A stretch of 64,000 nucleotides of DNA from Pseudomonas sp. JM0905a (GTDB lineage: Bacteria; Pseudomonadota; Gammaproteobacteria; Pseudomonadales; Pseudomonadaceae), in NCBI RefSeq assembly GCF_014700075.1, contig NZ_JACXBU010000001.1, positions 310,001 through 374,000 of the forward strand, given 5' to 3'. Numbering within the stretch: the stretch's first letter is position 1; each line of letters begins with the position of its first letter. Shown one piece after another: positions 20,519 to 29,817 of this stretch. The notes beneath the pieces are model-generated. The model worked only from the letters and a program-made list of their open reading frames with translations, was not told the origin of the DNA and did not search any database. The position numbers and the translations under genes are program-made.

Positions 20519-21660
20519 GTGATATGAATTTGACTTTTCGCGGCATTGTGCCCGGACGCCTCAGTCGCAGCCGGCAGTCGGGATTCAGTCTTGTCGAATT
20601 GATGATCGCTGCCACCATCAGTTTGCTGATGATGGCAGCGATCTTGACACTCTTCCTTGATGTGTCGAGAACCAACGATGAAATGGCCAAGACCAATGCT
20701 CAGATCGAGAACGGTCGATTTGCGCTGCAACTGCTTCAGGATGATTTGTCCCATGCGGGCTTTTGGGGGGGCTACGTCCCGGATTTCGACGACCTGAGTA
20801 ACACAGAGACACCAGCTGAGGTGCCTGATGACGTGCCCAGTCCCTGCTCATGGGCTGCGGCAGATAACGCGAATTTCCTGGGCATCTCCGTTCAGGTGTA
20901 CGACGACGTGCCACCCGGATGCAGCGGCATAGTCACCGACAAGAAGGCGAACACCGACGTCCTGGTTGTCCGCCACGCGGAACCATGCCGTCCCGGTGTT
21001 GGCAATTGTGAAGCGGCAGATGCCACCAAGCTTTATTTCCAGCCATCTTTCTGCACGGACGATGCTGCGCGCTATGCGCTGGGTACCAGCGGTTTCACCA
21101 TGAGAAAAAGGGACTGCACCGCGCTTTCGGAGAAGCGAAAGTTCGTCTCCAACATTTATTACATTCGCGATCATTCAGTCACTGCAGGCGACGGCATTCC
21201 CACGCTCATGCGTTCCGAGTTCGGAGTTGGAGCGGCGCCAGAGGCGGCGAAGGCCCTTATTGAAGGTATCGAGGGGTTTCGGGTCGAACTCGGTATCGAC
21301 AGCGCCGGTGACAGTGGCGCGGTTAATGACTACACGGCAGCTGCCAGCTTTGCAGTGGATGCCAGTGGCGACACCAACTATTCACAACCACTCAATCGAG
21401 GTGATGGTGCGCCTGATGGTGACTTCGTGCGTTGCCCCGCCGCGGGCTGTTCGGTCGACCAACTCATAGACGTAGTCGCAGTAAAAGTTTTCCTGTTGGT
21501 GAGGAGCATTCAACCCTCGCCCGGTTACAGCGATGGCAAGACCTACGCCTTGGGCCAAGCTTCACCGGCCGCACAGGTGGTTGGTACCAACTACAAGCGT
21601 CATGTCTATTCAACCACTGTTCGGCTGGTCAATGTTTCAGGCCGGAGGGAAACCCCATGA
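20515..21660 (+). CDS. pilW: Type IV minor pilin PilW-like, module 1
   Basis: The 381-residue prepilin has a long leader ending RQSG followed by FSLVELMIAATISLLMMAAILTLFLD, and the PilW hallmark NGRFALQLLQDDLSHAGFWGG. A start three codons later (ATG 20524) is also possible. Overlaps at both ends, with pilV and pilX, are of the ATGA type. PilW is the largest minor pilin and is needed for tip complex assembly. Confidence 0.87.
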   Translation: MSDMNLTFRGIVPGRLSRSRQSGFSLVELMIAATISLLMMAAILTLFLDVSRTNDEMAKTNAQIENGRFALQLLQDDLSHAGFWGGYVPDFDDLSNTETPAEVPDDVPSPCSWAAADNANFLGISVQVYDDVPPGCSGIVTDKKANTDVLVVRHAEPCRPGVGNCEAADATKLYFQPSFCTDDAARYALGTSGFTMRKRDCTALSEKRKFVSNIYYIRDHSVTAGDGIPTLMRSEFGVGAAPEAAKALIEGIEGFRVELGIDSAGDSGAVNDYTAAASFAVDASGDTNYSQPLNRGDGAPDGDFVRCPAAGCSVDQLIDVVAVKVFLLVRSIQPSPGYSDGKTYALGQASPAAQVVGTNYKRHVYSTTVRLVNVSGRRETP

Positions 21661-22154
21661 CGATGAGTGCCGCGCGGCTCTATCAACAGGGCGCGACCCT
21701 GGTGATTGGGCTGATCATGCTGTTAATGCTTACGTTGCTGGTTGGTAGTGCGTTCACCATGAGTGGCGCCAGCCTCAAATCGGTCGGAAACATGCAGGCA
21801 CGTGACGAAGCGCTGGCGGCTGCCAATATCGCTACTGAACAGGTCATCAGTTCGCCGTTCACGGATAACCCGGATGACGAATCGATTGTTGTGGATATCA
21901 ACAACGATGGCGCCACCGATTACACCGTCGATATAGCTCAGCCTGTTTGCATCAGTGAAACCGAGCTGCCTGTAGTCGAAGAAGGTCACGAAAGCGGCGT
22001 GCGTGCCGGGGTGGTAGCGCCTGATTCCCAGTGGAGCACAGTCTGGGAACTGGTTGCGACAGTGACCGATCCTGCGAGTGGCGCATCCACGCGGGTCCGC
22101 TCGGGCGTACGGGTCCTGCTATCTGAGAGCGAAAAGGAAAGTGTGTGTCCGTAA
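21657..22154 (+). CDS. pilX: Type IV minor pilin PilX-like, module 1
   Basis: The 165-residue product has the PilX N-terminus (QQGATLVIGLIMLLMLTLLVGSAFTMSGASLKSVGNMQARDEAL), lacking Glu5 as PilX/GspK-type pilins often do. A dockerin- or EF-hand-like loop DINNDGATD lies at about residues 80-88, where calcium could bind. The ATG is behind GGAGGGAAACCCC and overlaps the pilW stop. It lies just upstream of pilY1, as in other pilus tip operons. Confidence 0.83.
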   Translation: MTMSAARLYQQGATLVIGLIMLLMLTLLVGSAFTMSGASLKSVGNMQARDEALAAANIATEQVISSPFTDNPDDESIVVDINNDGATDYTVDIAQPVCISETELPVVEEGHESGVRAGVVAPDSQWSTVWELVATVTDPASGASTRVRSGVRVLLSESEKESVCP

Positions 22155-22179
22155 TCAAGGCTTGTTTCGGGAGAGCACC

Positions 22180-25100
22180 ATGAGCTCTGGTTTCTTGAAG
22201 GGAATGGCGGCCGCTGCGGCCCTGACAGTTTGGCTACCTGTCCAGGCTGAGGATATCGATCTTTTCGTGAGCACTACGCCCACCTCCAACGATGTGCCGA
22301 ATGTGCTAATCGTGCTGGATAACACCGCCAACTGGAACAACGCCTTCTCTAATGAAATGACGGCGCTGAGCACAGTGCTGAGTGGCCTGGATCCTGATAA
22401 GTTTCGCGTTGGTCTGATGATGTTCACGGAAACTGGAGGGGGCAACTCGAATACGGATGGCGCATATGTGCGCGCAGCTATCCGATTGATGAATAGCGCC
22501 AACAAGACAAAGTATCAGCAGCTGATCCAGAGCCTGCATATCACCAACGATAAATCCAACGGTGGTAAGGCGGGCCTGGCGATGTGGGAGGCGTACCAGT
22601 ATTTCTCCGCTGGGGCTCCACATGCAGGCAATGGCAAGAACAAGTCAGACTATACCGGTAACAACTCCGGGACGACTGCCTCGAATGCCATCTATTCGAT
22701 TTCGGGGAATGCCCTTTCCTCCAAGAATGCCACTGTTTACAACACGCCAATTGCGTCCGGTTGCGCAAAGAACTTCATTATCTACATCAGTAACGGTGCA
22801 GCGCAGGATAACAACGCCGACATAACTGCAGGCACTGCGGCGCTGGCTGCCGCGGGAGGTAGCACGGCCACCATCCCGATTTCCCCCAGTGGTTCGCAGA
22901 ATAACGTGGCGGACGAGTGGGCGCGTTTCATGCGAGCGAGTGATCTTAATGTCAAGACTTATACGCTCGACGTGAACAAGGTCACCACAGGCCAGGGGCC
23001 TGGTTGGACTGCGCTGATGAAAAGCATGTCGAATGTAAGCGGGGGAAAGTACTTCGACGTGACCAGTACAGGATCGGAAATTGCGGACGCTCTAAACGCC
23101 GTATTCTCTGAAATCCAGCCCGTGAATAGCGCATTTGCTTCTGTCAGCCTACCTGTCAGTGTCAATACACAAGGTACTTACCTGAATCAGGTATTCATCG
23201 GGATGTTCCGGCCTGATGCGAACATGATGCCTAGGTGGATGGGCAATCTGAAGCAGTACAAGCTAGGCATTTCTGATGGTGCATTGCGATTGCAGGACGC
23301 CGACGGCGATACCGCCGTCAATACTTCGACCAACTTCATTACCCCATGTGCACGTAGTTACTGGACTCCTTCGACACTTGATAGTTACTGGTCGTATAGT
23401 GGTGAAGCCCAAGGCGCGTGCACCGAGATAACCAACTCGGGTAGCTCGAATAGCCCCGATGGCAATGTGGTTGAAAAGGGTGGTCAAGCTTATCTATTGC
23501 GAAATGAGGACGCGCGCTCTGTCTTCACCTGCGATCCCACCTTTGCTTCCTGTACGCAAATGACGGACTTCTCCTCCGGCAACTCCGCCATTTCGGCGAG
23601 TTTACTTGGGGTTTCTGCGACGGATGATCCAGCGGACTCAGATACGACCCCTGAGCGCACCGAATTGATCAATTGGGTGCGAGGCGTAGACCTTGATGAC
23701 GAAAATGGAGGCGGCGTAACTTCGGAAATGCGTCCATCCGTACATGGCGATGTGGTGCACTCCCGCCCAGTGGCTATCGACTACGGGACGACAGGGTCAC
23801 CTCAGGTTGTCGTTTACTATGGTGGCAACGATGGTGCATTCCGCGCGATCAATGGAAATCGAACCGCCAGTATTGGCTCAGGGACTTCGGCGGCCCCTGC
23901 CGGGAGCGAGCTTTGGTCATTCGTTCCTCCTGAGTTCTACGGAAAGCTCAACCGCCTTCGCGAAAACAGCTCGACCATCAGCTTCCAGGGCAGCGAGGGT
24001 GGTGAACCTAAGGATTATGGTATCGATGGGCCGATAACGGCATTTCGCGGCAGCATAAGCGGCACTCAGAAAACCTTTATCTACGCGGGAATGCGCCGAG
24101 GTGGGCGGGCCCTTTATGCATTTGACGTTACCAGTCCGACGAGCCCTGCACTGAAGTGGAAGATTGGTTGCCCGAACACGAATAACGATACGGGCTGCAG
24201 CACGGGCATGAGTGGTATTGGCCAGACCTGGTCTTCCGCCACGGTGCTCAACGCTTCGGGCTATGGTTCTGGCGCCTCGCCATTGCTGATCATGGGAGGT
24301 GGCTACGACACCTGCGAAGACGTTGATACCGGCACCGCCAACAACTCATGTACCAGCTCTAGCAAGGGCAATAAGATTTATGTGCTGGATGCCCAAACAG
24401 GCCAGCCGCTAAAGGTGCTGGATACCTTGAGGGGTGTAGTTGGTGATATCACCGTAGTGACGAACAGTTCGGGCCTTGCAACCTATGCCTATGCGGTTGA
24501 CCTTGGCGGGAATGTTTATCGGATCACTATTGGCGGTGCCGCGCCGGGAAGCTGGACAATCACCCGGATTGCAGCGCTGGGGTGCGATGATGGCGGAACT
24601 TGCAGTAGTAATCGGAAATTCATGTTTGCTCCGGAAGTCGTTTCTTCTGGCGGCAGCTACTTCCTTCAGATCGGCTCCGGGGATAGAGAAAAGCCGCTCA
24701 GCACATATGGTGCGACTGCTGCCGTTACCAACTTTTTCTTCAATATCAAGGATCGGCCGACTCAGTCTGACTGGCTGTCCACTGATACCTGTACGGGCGA
24801 TGTGATCTGCCTGGATTCATTGCTGGAGATTTCCGGTAGTTCCAATCCGACCCAGGCCGATCTGAACTCAAAACCCAAAGGTTGGCGCCTTGAACTGGCT
24901 TCCGCAGAGCAGGTCGTGACGTCGGCGGTCACTCTGTTCGGCCGGATTGTATTCAACACCCATGAACCGACGCCGCCTGATCCAGGTGCCTGTACGACGC
25001 TGGGAACAAACCGCGCCTATAACATTGCCTATACGGATGCATCCGGTCTGGATGAAGGGCGCTTCGTCGAAGTCGAAGGGGGAGGATTGTCACCCTCTCC

Positions 25101-25239
25101 CGTAGCAGGCGAGGTTGTATTGGATGATGGAACTAAACTGCCGTTCGTATGCACGATCGATTGTTTTAAGCCAGATCCTACCTTCAGCACCGTAACGCAG
25201 CCCAAAGGCCGGGTTTACTGGAGCATTGATCGAGAATGA
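22180..25239 (+). CDS. pilY1: PilY1-type pilus tip adhesin, module 1
   Basis: The 1019-residue secreted protein has a signal peptide (MSSGFLKGMAAAAALTVWLPVQA), an N-terminal von Willebrand A-like domain (about 40-330), and a C-terminal PilY1/PilC beta-propeller region (about 540-1000; FVPPEFYGKL, VDLGGNVYRI). The metal-site motif that should read DxSxS is D47-N-T-A-N51, so the MIDAS is degenerate. A DADGD loop lies in the middle part. It is shorter than the second PilY1 in this window and differs widely from it. GC in sampled stretches is about 55%, lower than the core genes. PilY1 proteins cap pili, promote extension and bind surfaces. Confidence 0.9.
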   Translation: MSSGFLKGMAAAAALTVWLPVQAEDIDLFVSTTPTSNDVPNVLIVLDNTANWNNAFSNEMTALSTVLSGLDPDKFRVGLMMFTETGGGNSNTDGAYVRAAIRLMNSANKTKYQQLIQSLHITNDKSNGGKAGLAMWEAYQYFSAGAPHAGNGKNKSDYTGNNSGTTASNAIYSISGNALSSKNATVYNTPIASGCAKNFIIYISNGAAQDNNADITAGTAALAAAGGSTATIPISPSGSQNNVADEWARFMRASDLNVKTYTLDVNKVTTGQGPGWTALMKSMSNVSGGKYFDVTSTGSEIADALNAVFSEIQPVNSAFASVSLPVSVNTQGTYLNQVFIGMFRPDANMMPRWMGNLKQYKLGISDGALRLQDADGDTAVNTSTNFITPCARSYWTPSTLDSYWSYSGEAQGACTEITNSGSSNSPDGNVVEKGGQAYLLRNEDARSVFTCDPTFASCTQMTDFSSGNSAISASLLGVSATDDPADSDTTPERTELINWVRGVDLDDENGGGVTSEMRPSVHGDVVHSRPVAIDYGTTGSPQVVVYYGGNDGAFRAINGNRTASIGSGTSAAPAGSELWSFVPPEFYGKLNRLRENSSTISFQGSEGGEPKDYGIDGPITAFRGSISGTQKTFIYAGMRRGGRALYAFDVTSPTSPALKWKIGCPNTNNDTGCSTGMSGIGQTWSSATVLNASGYGSGASPLLIMGGGYDTCEDVDTGTANNSCTSSSKGNKIYVLDAQTGQPLKVLDTLRGVVGDITVVTNSSGLATYAYAVDLGGNVYRITIGGAAPGSWTITRIAALGCDDGGTCSSNRKFMFAPEVVSSGGSYFLQIGSGDREKPLSTYGATAAVTNFFFNIKDRPTQSDWLSTDTCTGDVICLDSLLEISGSSNPTQADLNSKPKGWRLELASAEQVVTSAVTLFGRIVFNTHEPTPPDPGACTTLGTNRAYNIAYTDASGLDEGRFVEVEGGGLSPSPVAGEVVLDDGTKLPFVCTIDCFKPDPTFSTVTQPKGRVYWSIDRE

Positions 25240-25784
25240 TCCGGATATCCATGAAGTTGAATTGGATGGGTGGCGCCGCGCGGCGCTATTCATCTGGGTT
25301 CACGCTGATCGAGCTGATGGTTACCCTTGCGGTATTGGCCGTGTTGATCGGAATTGCCGTTCCTTCTTTCACGGATGTGACGCTGGGTAGCAAGCTTCGG
25401 GGGCAGGCCAACGACTTGGCTGCAGGTGCCGCGGTGGCGCGAAGCGAGGCGGTCAAGCGCAATCAGAGCGTAACCCTGTGTGCTTCGTCTAACGGGACGA
25501 CTTGCGCATCGTCCGGCGGATGGCAGCAGGGATGGATTGTCCGGAGTTCCGGCGGCGTTGTTGTGCAGACCCATTCGGCCGCGCCGAGCGGATTTATTAT
25601 TGCCGATACAGGTGCCGATGACGCGCATAGCATCAGTTTTTTACCCACTGGCCTCGCGTCGGCTGCAATCGAGCTGAAGATATGCCGCTCTTCGCCGGAA
25701 GCCGGTGACCAGGAACGCTTGGTCAGGATCAGCATGACCGGGCGGACATACGTAACCAAGACGACCACGGGTGACTGTTCCTAG
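25236..25784 (+). CDS. GspH/FimU-family pseudopilin, module 1
   Basis: The 182-residue prepilin has FTLIELMVTLAVLAVLIGIAVPSF after a roughly 21-residue leader ending YSSG, then the GspH/FimT pattern (DLAAGAAVARSEAVKRNQSVTLCAS, GWQQGWIV). The stop of pilY1 overlaps its ATG (ATGA); an ATG at 25251 would give a shorter leader. It closes module 1 and, with the divergent gene at 18599, gives the module two GspH-type proteins. No PilY2 homologue was seen at either PilY1 locus. Confidence 0.82.
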   Translation: MIRISMKLNWMGGAARRYSSGFTLIELMVTLAVLAVLIGIAVPSFTDVTLGSKLRGQANDLAAGAAVARSEAVKRNQSVTLCASSNGTTCASSGGWQQGWIVRSSGGVVVQTHSAAPSGFIIADTGADDAHSISFLPTGLASAAIELKICRSSPEAGDQERLVRISMTGRTYVTKTTTGDCS

Positions 25785-25977
25785 CCGGTGCATTCTTTGC
25801 ACAGTCGTCCGACGCAATTCCTCCTCTCCCTGCCTTAGAATCCCCTCGCCAGGTGCGGAGTTTGTTCCCGCACCCTGGCGCTGCGTTCAAATCGTAGATG
25901 CGTCGCTTGCGTGCGACAGCCTTTACAGGCTGTCGCCGACGGCGTTGCACGGGTGTTCCTGTTGTTCTGGAGGTTTC

Positions 25978-27069
25978 ATGCGCGTTTTGCTGGTCGGAGG
26001 GGGGGCTATCGGGTTGCTGTCTGCATACTCGCTGGCGCAGGCAGGGGCTGAAGTCTGCTTGCTGGACAAGGGAGAGTGCGGGCGCGAGTCCTCTTGGGCT
26101 GGCGGAGGCATCGTCTCCCCTCTCTATCCCTGGCGATACTCCTCCGCCGTGACGGCGCTGGCCCATTGGTCCCAGGACTACTACCCGGGTCTGGGGCAGC
26201 GTCTGTTCGCCGAGACCGGTATAGACCCCGAAGTCCATGAAACTGGCCTGTATTGGCTGGATCTGGATGACGAGGAGGAGGCGTTGGCCTGGGCCGCGCG
26301 CGAGGGCCGACCGTTGTCGCCGGTTGCGATGGATCAGGTGCACGCTGCTGTGCCTCCGTTGGGGCCGGGGTATGCGCGGGCAATCTATATGGCTGGCGTG
26401 GCCAATGTGCGCAATCCGCGCCTGACCCGGGCGTTACGGGAAGCCCTCTTGCAGATGCCGAATGTTTCCTTGCGCGAGAACTGTGAGGTGCGCGGTTTCA
26501 TCCGCGACGGCGGGCGCATTCTTGGCGTGAACACGGCTGAAGGCGATCTGTTGGCCGATCAAGTCGTCCTTGCGGCCGGCGCCTGGAGTGGTGAGCTGCT
26601 GGCCAGCCTCGGGCTGGTGCTGCCCGTGGAGCCGGTCAAGGGCCAGATGATTCTTTTCAAATGCGCGCCGGATTTCCTCCCCGCCATTGTGCTGGCCAAG
26701 GGGCGTTACGCGATTCCGCGTCGCGATGGTCATATCCTGGTGGGCAGCACCCTGGAACACGCCGGCTTCGACAAGGCGCCAACGGACGAAGCCCTGGAAA
26801 GCCTGAAGGCTTCTGCCTTCGAGTTGTTGCCGCAACTGGCGGATGCCGAATTGGTAGGGCACTGGGCGGGGCTGCGTCCAGGGTCGCCGGAAGGGATTCC
26901 CTTCATCGGGCCGGTGCCCGGAGTGGATGGTCTCTGGCTCAACTGCGGCCACTACCGCAACGGGTTGGTACTGGCGCCTGCCTCCTGCCAATTGCTGGCG
27001 GACCTTCTCCTTGGCCGGGAGCCCGTCATCGACCCGCAGCCCTATGCGCCCAAGGGCCGTTTGGGCTGA
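25978..27069 (+). CDS. thiO: ThiO-type glycine oxidase / FAD-dependent amine oxidase
   Basis: The 363-residue flavoprotein has the FAD-binding GGGAIGLLSAYSLAQAGAEVCLLDKGE at the N-terminus and the DAO fold (GAWSGELLASLGL; VEPVKGQMI; GSTLEH; GLRPGSPEGIPFIGPVPG; NCGHYRNGLVLAP). ThiO oxidises glycine to dehydroglycine for the thiazole of thiamine. The family also includes D-amino-acid oxidases, so specificity is inferred. The ATG follows CTGGAGGTTTC. It lies alone between the two pilin modules; P. aeruginosa has the homologue PA4548 between pilR and fimT (recalled). Confidence 0.88.
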   Translation: MRVLLVGGGAIGLLSAYSLAQAGAEVCLLDKGECGRESSWAGGGIVSPLYPWRYSSAVTALAHWSQDYYPGLGQRLFAETGIDPEVHETGLYWLDLDDEEEALAWAAREGRPLSPVAMDQVHAAVPPLGPGYARAIYMAGVANVRNPRLTRALREALLQMPNVSLRENCEVRGFIRDGGRILGVNTAEGDLLADQVVLAAGAWSGELLASLGLVLPVEPVKGQMILFKCAPDFLPAIVLAKGRYAIPRRDGHILVGSTLEHAGFDKAPTDEALESLKASAFELLPQLADAELVGHWAGLRPGSPEGIPFIGPVPGVDGLWLNCGHYRNGLVLAPASCQLLADLLLGREPVIDPQPYAPKGRLG

Positions 27070-27118
27070 CCGCATCCTGATGCCCTCGTAGGTATCGTGC
27101 GCTTCGCTGTGCCCCTTT

Positions 27119-27146
27119 GAGCTTGCCCATTCTTGTGGGCAAGCTC
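27119..27146 (+). terminator. Hairpin downstream of thiO
   Basis: Perfect 11-base stem GAGCTTGCCCA/TGGGCAAGCTC with a six-base loop, 50 bases after the thiO stop. No T-run follows, so it could be a repeat-type hairpin rather than a terminator. Confidence 0.5.
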
Positions 27147-27328
27147 GCAGATCGTAAAACCCAATTTAAAACGAACGTCCCACTCAGCTACTATTCGCGC
27201 ACAATTTGCCGCTGGTCGTGAAATTCGACCGCTTGTCATGGATGTCTGGCAAAGCTGGAGCAGGAAGCTTCGTTGCGCGGGCACTCGCCCGCTCGAGTTC
27301 GCACCGTTTAGTTTGGGAGGGGCAGGGA

Positions 27329-27796
27329 ATGTCGCAGCGAGGTTTTACGCTGATCGAACTGCTGGTCACGCTAGCCGTGCTCGTGGTTCTGATCGGCCTG
27401 GCAGCACCGAATCTCTCCCAATTGCTTCGCAACAGTCGGGCGTCAGCGGAGTTGAGCGCGTTTTCCGACATGCTCAACTATGCGCGGCGCGAAGCCGTGC
27501 AGGGCGCGCAGACGATCAGGGTGCGCGGGCCGCTGGCCGCCGACGGCGCATGGCAGGTGCTGCGCGAGCGTGATAGTCAGGAGTTGCGGCGGTTCACGCC
27601 GCTGTCTTTGTTCGCAGTCGAGCCCGAAGGGTTGCAAAGTGTCCTCTTCGACTCTCAGGGACGCCTGTTGAGTGCCGCCAGGGTGAATCTCGATCTAGCG
27701 GTAAAGGACTCCAGCCTCGATTGCGCTGCCTTTAATCGCACGATCTCTATCGAACTGTCCGGGTCGATCTCCCAGCAGAAGGGGGATTGCCAATGA
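27329..27796 (+). CDS. fimT: FimT/FimU-family minor pilin, module 2
   Basis: The 155-residue prepilin has the leader MSQRG and FTLIELLVTLAVLVVLIGLAAPNLSQLL, then the FimT pattern ELSAFSDMLNYARREAVQ. The ATG lies behind a GGGAGGGGCAGGG tract. FimT and FimU are close relatives and P. aeruginosa has both; here only one gene opens the module, so the symbol is a best guess. Its stop overlaps pilV. Confidence 0.82.
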   Translation: MSQRGFTLIELLVTLAVLVVLIGLAAPNLSQLLRNSRASAELSAFSDMLNYARREAVQGAQTIRVRGPLAADGAWQVLRERDSQELRRFTPLSLFAVEPEGLQSVLFDSQGRLLSAARVNLDLAVKDSSLDCAAFNRTISIELSGSISQQKGDCQ

Positions 27797-28230
27797 AATT
27801 CGGATTTCAGCGTGGGGCCTCTCTGATAGAGGTCCTGGTCGCGCTGGTGCTCTTCTCAATAGGTGTTCTGGGGCTCGCGGCCATGCAGCTCACCGCGCTG
27901 AAGGCCAATCAGACGGCATCCGTACGCACTCACGCAATCTTCCTGGCCTATGAGATGGCGGACCGGATGCGTGCGGCGCGCGGGGATGCGCAGGCCGGGT
28001 TTTACAACCTGGCAATTGGCGCCGAGTTGCCTTGCGACCCAGCGAGTGAGACTTGCCTGCCGTTCCAACGAGACCTGGCGGAGTGGCGGGCCAACCTGGC
28101 GCGGCAACTGCCCGACGGGAATGGCGGAGTCACGCAGAACGGTGACCGTTTCACGGTCGTCGTGCAATGGAACGAAGAGAGGGTAGGTGGAAGCAACGCC
28201 CAGCAATTCTCATTCGTCACGCAGATTTGA
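27793..28230 (+). CDS. pilV: Type IV minor pilin PilV, module 2
   Basis: The 145-residue prepilin has the leader MKFGFQRG and ASLIEVLVALVLFSIGVLGLAAMQL, with the PilV segment THAIFLAYEMADRMRAAR. The start overlaps the fimT stop (ATGA). It is 45 residues shorter than the module 1 PilV and has only two cysteines (DPASETC). Probable tip complex component. Confidence 0.86.
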   Translation: MKFGFQRGASLIEVLVALVLFSIGVLGLAAMQLTALKANQTASVRTHAIFLAYEMADRMRAARGDAQAGFYNLAIGAELPCDPASETCLPFQRDLAEWRANLARQLPDGNGGVTQNGDRFTVVVQWNEERVGGSNAQQFSFVTQI

Positions 28231-28240
28231 CGGGGTGCGC

Positions 28241-29272
28241 ATGCGCAAGCAACACGGCTTGAGCCTGGTGGAACTGATGGTGGCCATGGCACTTGGCCTG
28301 GTTATCAGCCTGGCAGTGCTCCAAGTATTCATCAGCAACAAAAATACCTTTCTGCTCCAGGGAGCGGCCGGCCACTTGCAGGAGAATGGTCGTTTCGCTC
28401 TTCAGTACCTGGCTGCTGAATTACGTCCTGCAGGCGTGGGGGTAGGAACCCGGCTCGATGAAGAGGATATCTGCGTGGTCGCCAGTAACGGAACCGCAGC
28501 GGAATGGGGTTCGATGAATCGCCCGATCTGGGGCAAGCGTAACGCTGCGGCTGGCGGATTGGGCGCAGTGGGCACCGACGAACTGTCTATCTTCGCCAAC
28601 GACGGCTGCGAGTCCTTCCTCACCGCCGGCGAGCTTCTCAAGCCCGGGCAGAACGCAAATCTCAAGGTCACGGCCTATTGCCCGAGCATGCAGAAAGATC
28701 ATGCGGTGATGGTGTTGGACATGGAAAAGGCAGTGATCGTCCGCATAACCAACAAGCCGAATTCATCCGGCTCCGGTCAAGTGACCCTTACCCATGCCGC
28801 TGGCAACAACGATAAGAACGCCAAGTGCGGTGGCTTCAAGTTTTCCGATATCCAGTTCACCAGTCCGGCGCGGGTGGTGGGGTTCGCTCATAAGACCTTC
28901 TACGTTGCCGATACCGGCCGTACCTCGGTGACTGGGCAGCCGGTCCGCGCCCTGTTTGTCCGCGACACGGCGCAGGTTCCGGTGCAGACCAATGAGGTCA
29001 TCGAGGGTGTGGAGTCCCTGCGCACTAGCTTCGGTGTCGCGGCGGGCAACAATGTGGGCGTTCAGGCCTACCTGAGTCCTACCGAGGTAGAGGCGGCCAA
29101 CCGCTGGCGCGATGTCCGTACGGTGAAGTTCGATCTGTTGTTGGTCAGCGAGGAACGGGTTACAGGGGCGCAGGACCAGGCCATCCAATTCGGTGGCACG
29201 ACGGTGGCGGCCGATGGGCGACTGCGCCAGGTATTCAGCACGGTAGTAGCCCTGCGCAATCGGATCGACTGA
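28241..29272 (+). CDS. pilW: Type IV minor pilin PilW, module 2
   Basis: The 343-residue prepilin has the leader MRKQHG and LSLVELMVAMALGLVISLAVLQVFIS, then the PilW hallmark QENGRFALQYLAAELRPAG. A GTG two codons upstream is also possible. It ends with VVALRNR, the common PilW C-terminus. It lies 10 bases after pilV and 10 before pilX. Confidence 0.87.
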   Translation: MRKQHGLSLVELMVAMALGLVISLAVLQVFISNKNTFLLQGAAGHLQENGRFALQYLAAELRPAGVGVGTRLDEEDICVVASNGTAAEWGSMNRPIWGKRNAAAGGLGAVGTDELSIFANDGCESFLTAGELLKPGQNANLKVTAYCPSMQKDHAVMVLDMEKAVIVRITNKPNSSGSGQVTLTHAAGNNDKNAKCGGFKFSDIQFTSPARVVGFAHKTFYVADTGRTSVTGQPVRALFVRDTAQVPVQTNEVIEGVESLRTSFGVAAGNNVGVQAYLSPTEVEAANRWRDVRTVKFDLLLVSEERVTGAQDQAIQFGGTTVAADGRLRQVFSTVVALRNRID

Positions 29273-29282
29273 CAAGACAAGG

Positions 29283-29801
29283 ATGAATATGCACGAGCAA
29301 AAAGGGGCGGTGCTGCTGGTCTGCCTGATTGCAATCCTGGCCTTGACCGTGCTCGGGGTGACGGCGATGTCCAGTAGCACCCTGCAAGAGCGCATGGCCG
29401 GTGGCGCCCGGGATTACAACGTGGCGTTCCAGGCGGCGGAAAGCGCGCTGCGGGTCGGCGAGGCCTATGTACGTCAGCAGGTGGAGGCCAGCGTCGATCC
29501 GGCCCAACTCTTCCAGGCAAGCACTGATTGTCCTGCTGTGACAGACGCACAGTGGTCACCTCCGGCTGAGCTCAATGCCAAACCTCAGCAACCGGACTGC
29601 CGGGTGCGCAGTTTCTACGGCGCCTCGGGTGGGGCGAACTCCTTCATTTGCGAAACCGATGGTTCGATTGCCGAGAACCGCGCCTTCGACTGCCTGAGTC
29701 GAACGTATCTGTTCAATGTCGAAGCCACCGGATACGGCAGCGGGGACGCTGAAGTACACCTGCGCTCCACCGTGGCCATTGCCATTCGCAGCCAGAACTG
29801 A
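29283..29801 (+). CDS. pilX: Type IV minor pilin PilX, module 2
   Basis: The 172-residue product has the PilX N-terminus KGAVLLVCLIAILALTVLGVTAMSSSTLQERMAGGARD and the PilX motif FQAAESALRVGE. It begins with two close ATGs (29283, 29289); the first follows AAGG. It is immediately upstream of pilY1, and in P. aeruginosa PilX and PilY1 are co-dependent. Confidence 0.86.
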   Translation: MNMHEQKGAVLLVCLIAILALTVLGVTAMSSSTLQERMAGGARDYNVAFQAAESALRVGEAYVRQQVEASVDPAQLFQASTDCPAVTDAQWSPPAELNAKPQQPDCRVRSFYGASGGANSFICETDGSIAENRAFDCLSRTYLFNVEATGYGSGDAEVHLRSTVAIAIRSQN

Positions 29802-29817
29802 TCGAAGGGAGACGCAA

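Noticed and set aside
25236-25784. PilY2 homologue after pilY1 of module 1
   Set aside because: The gene in this position has a full prepilin N-terminus and GspH pattern, so it is a pilin and not PilY2.
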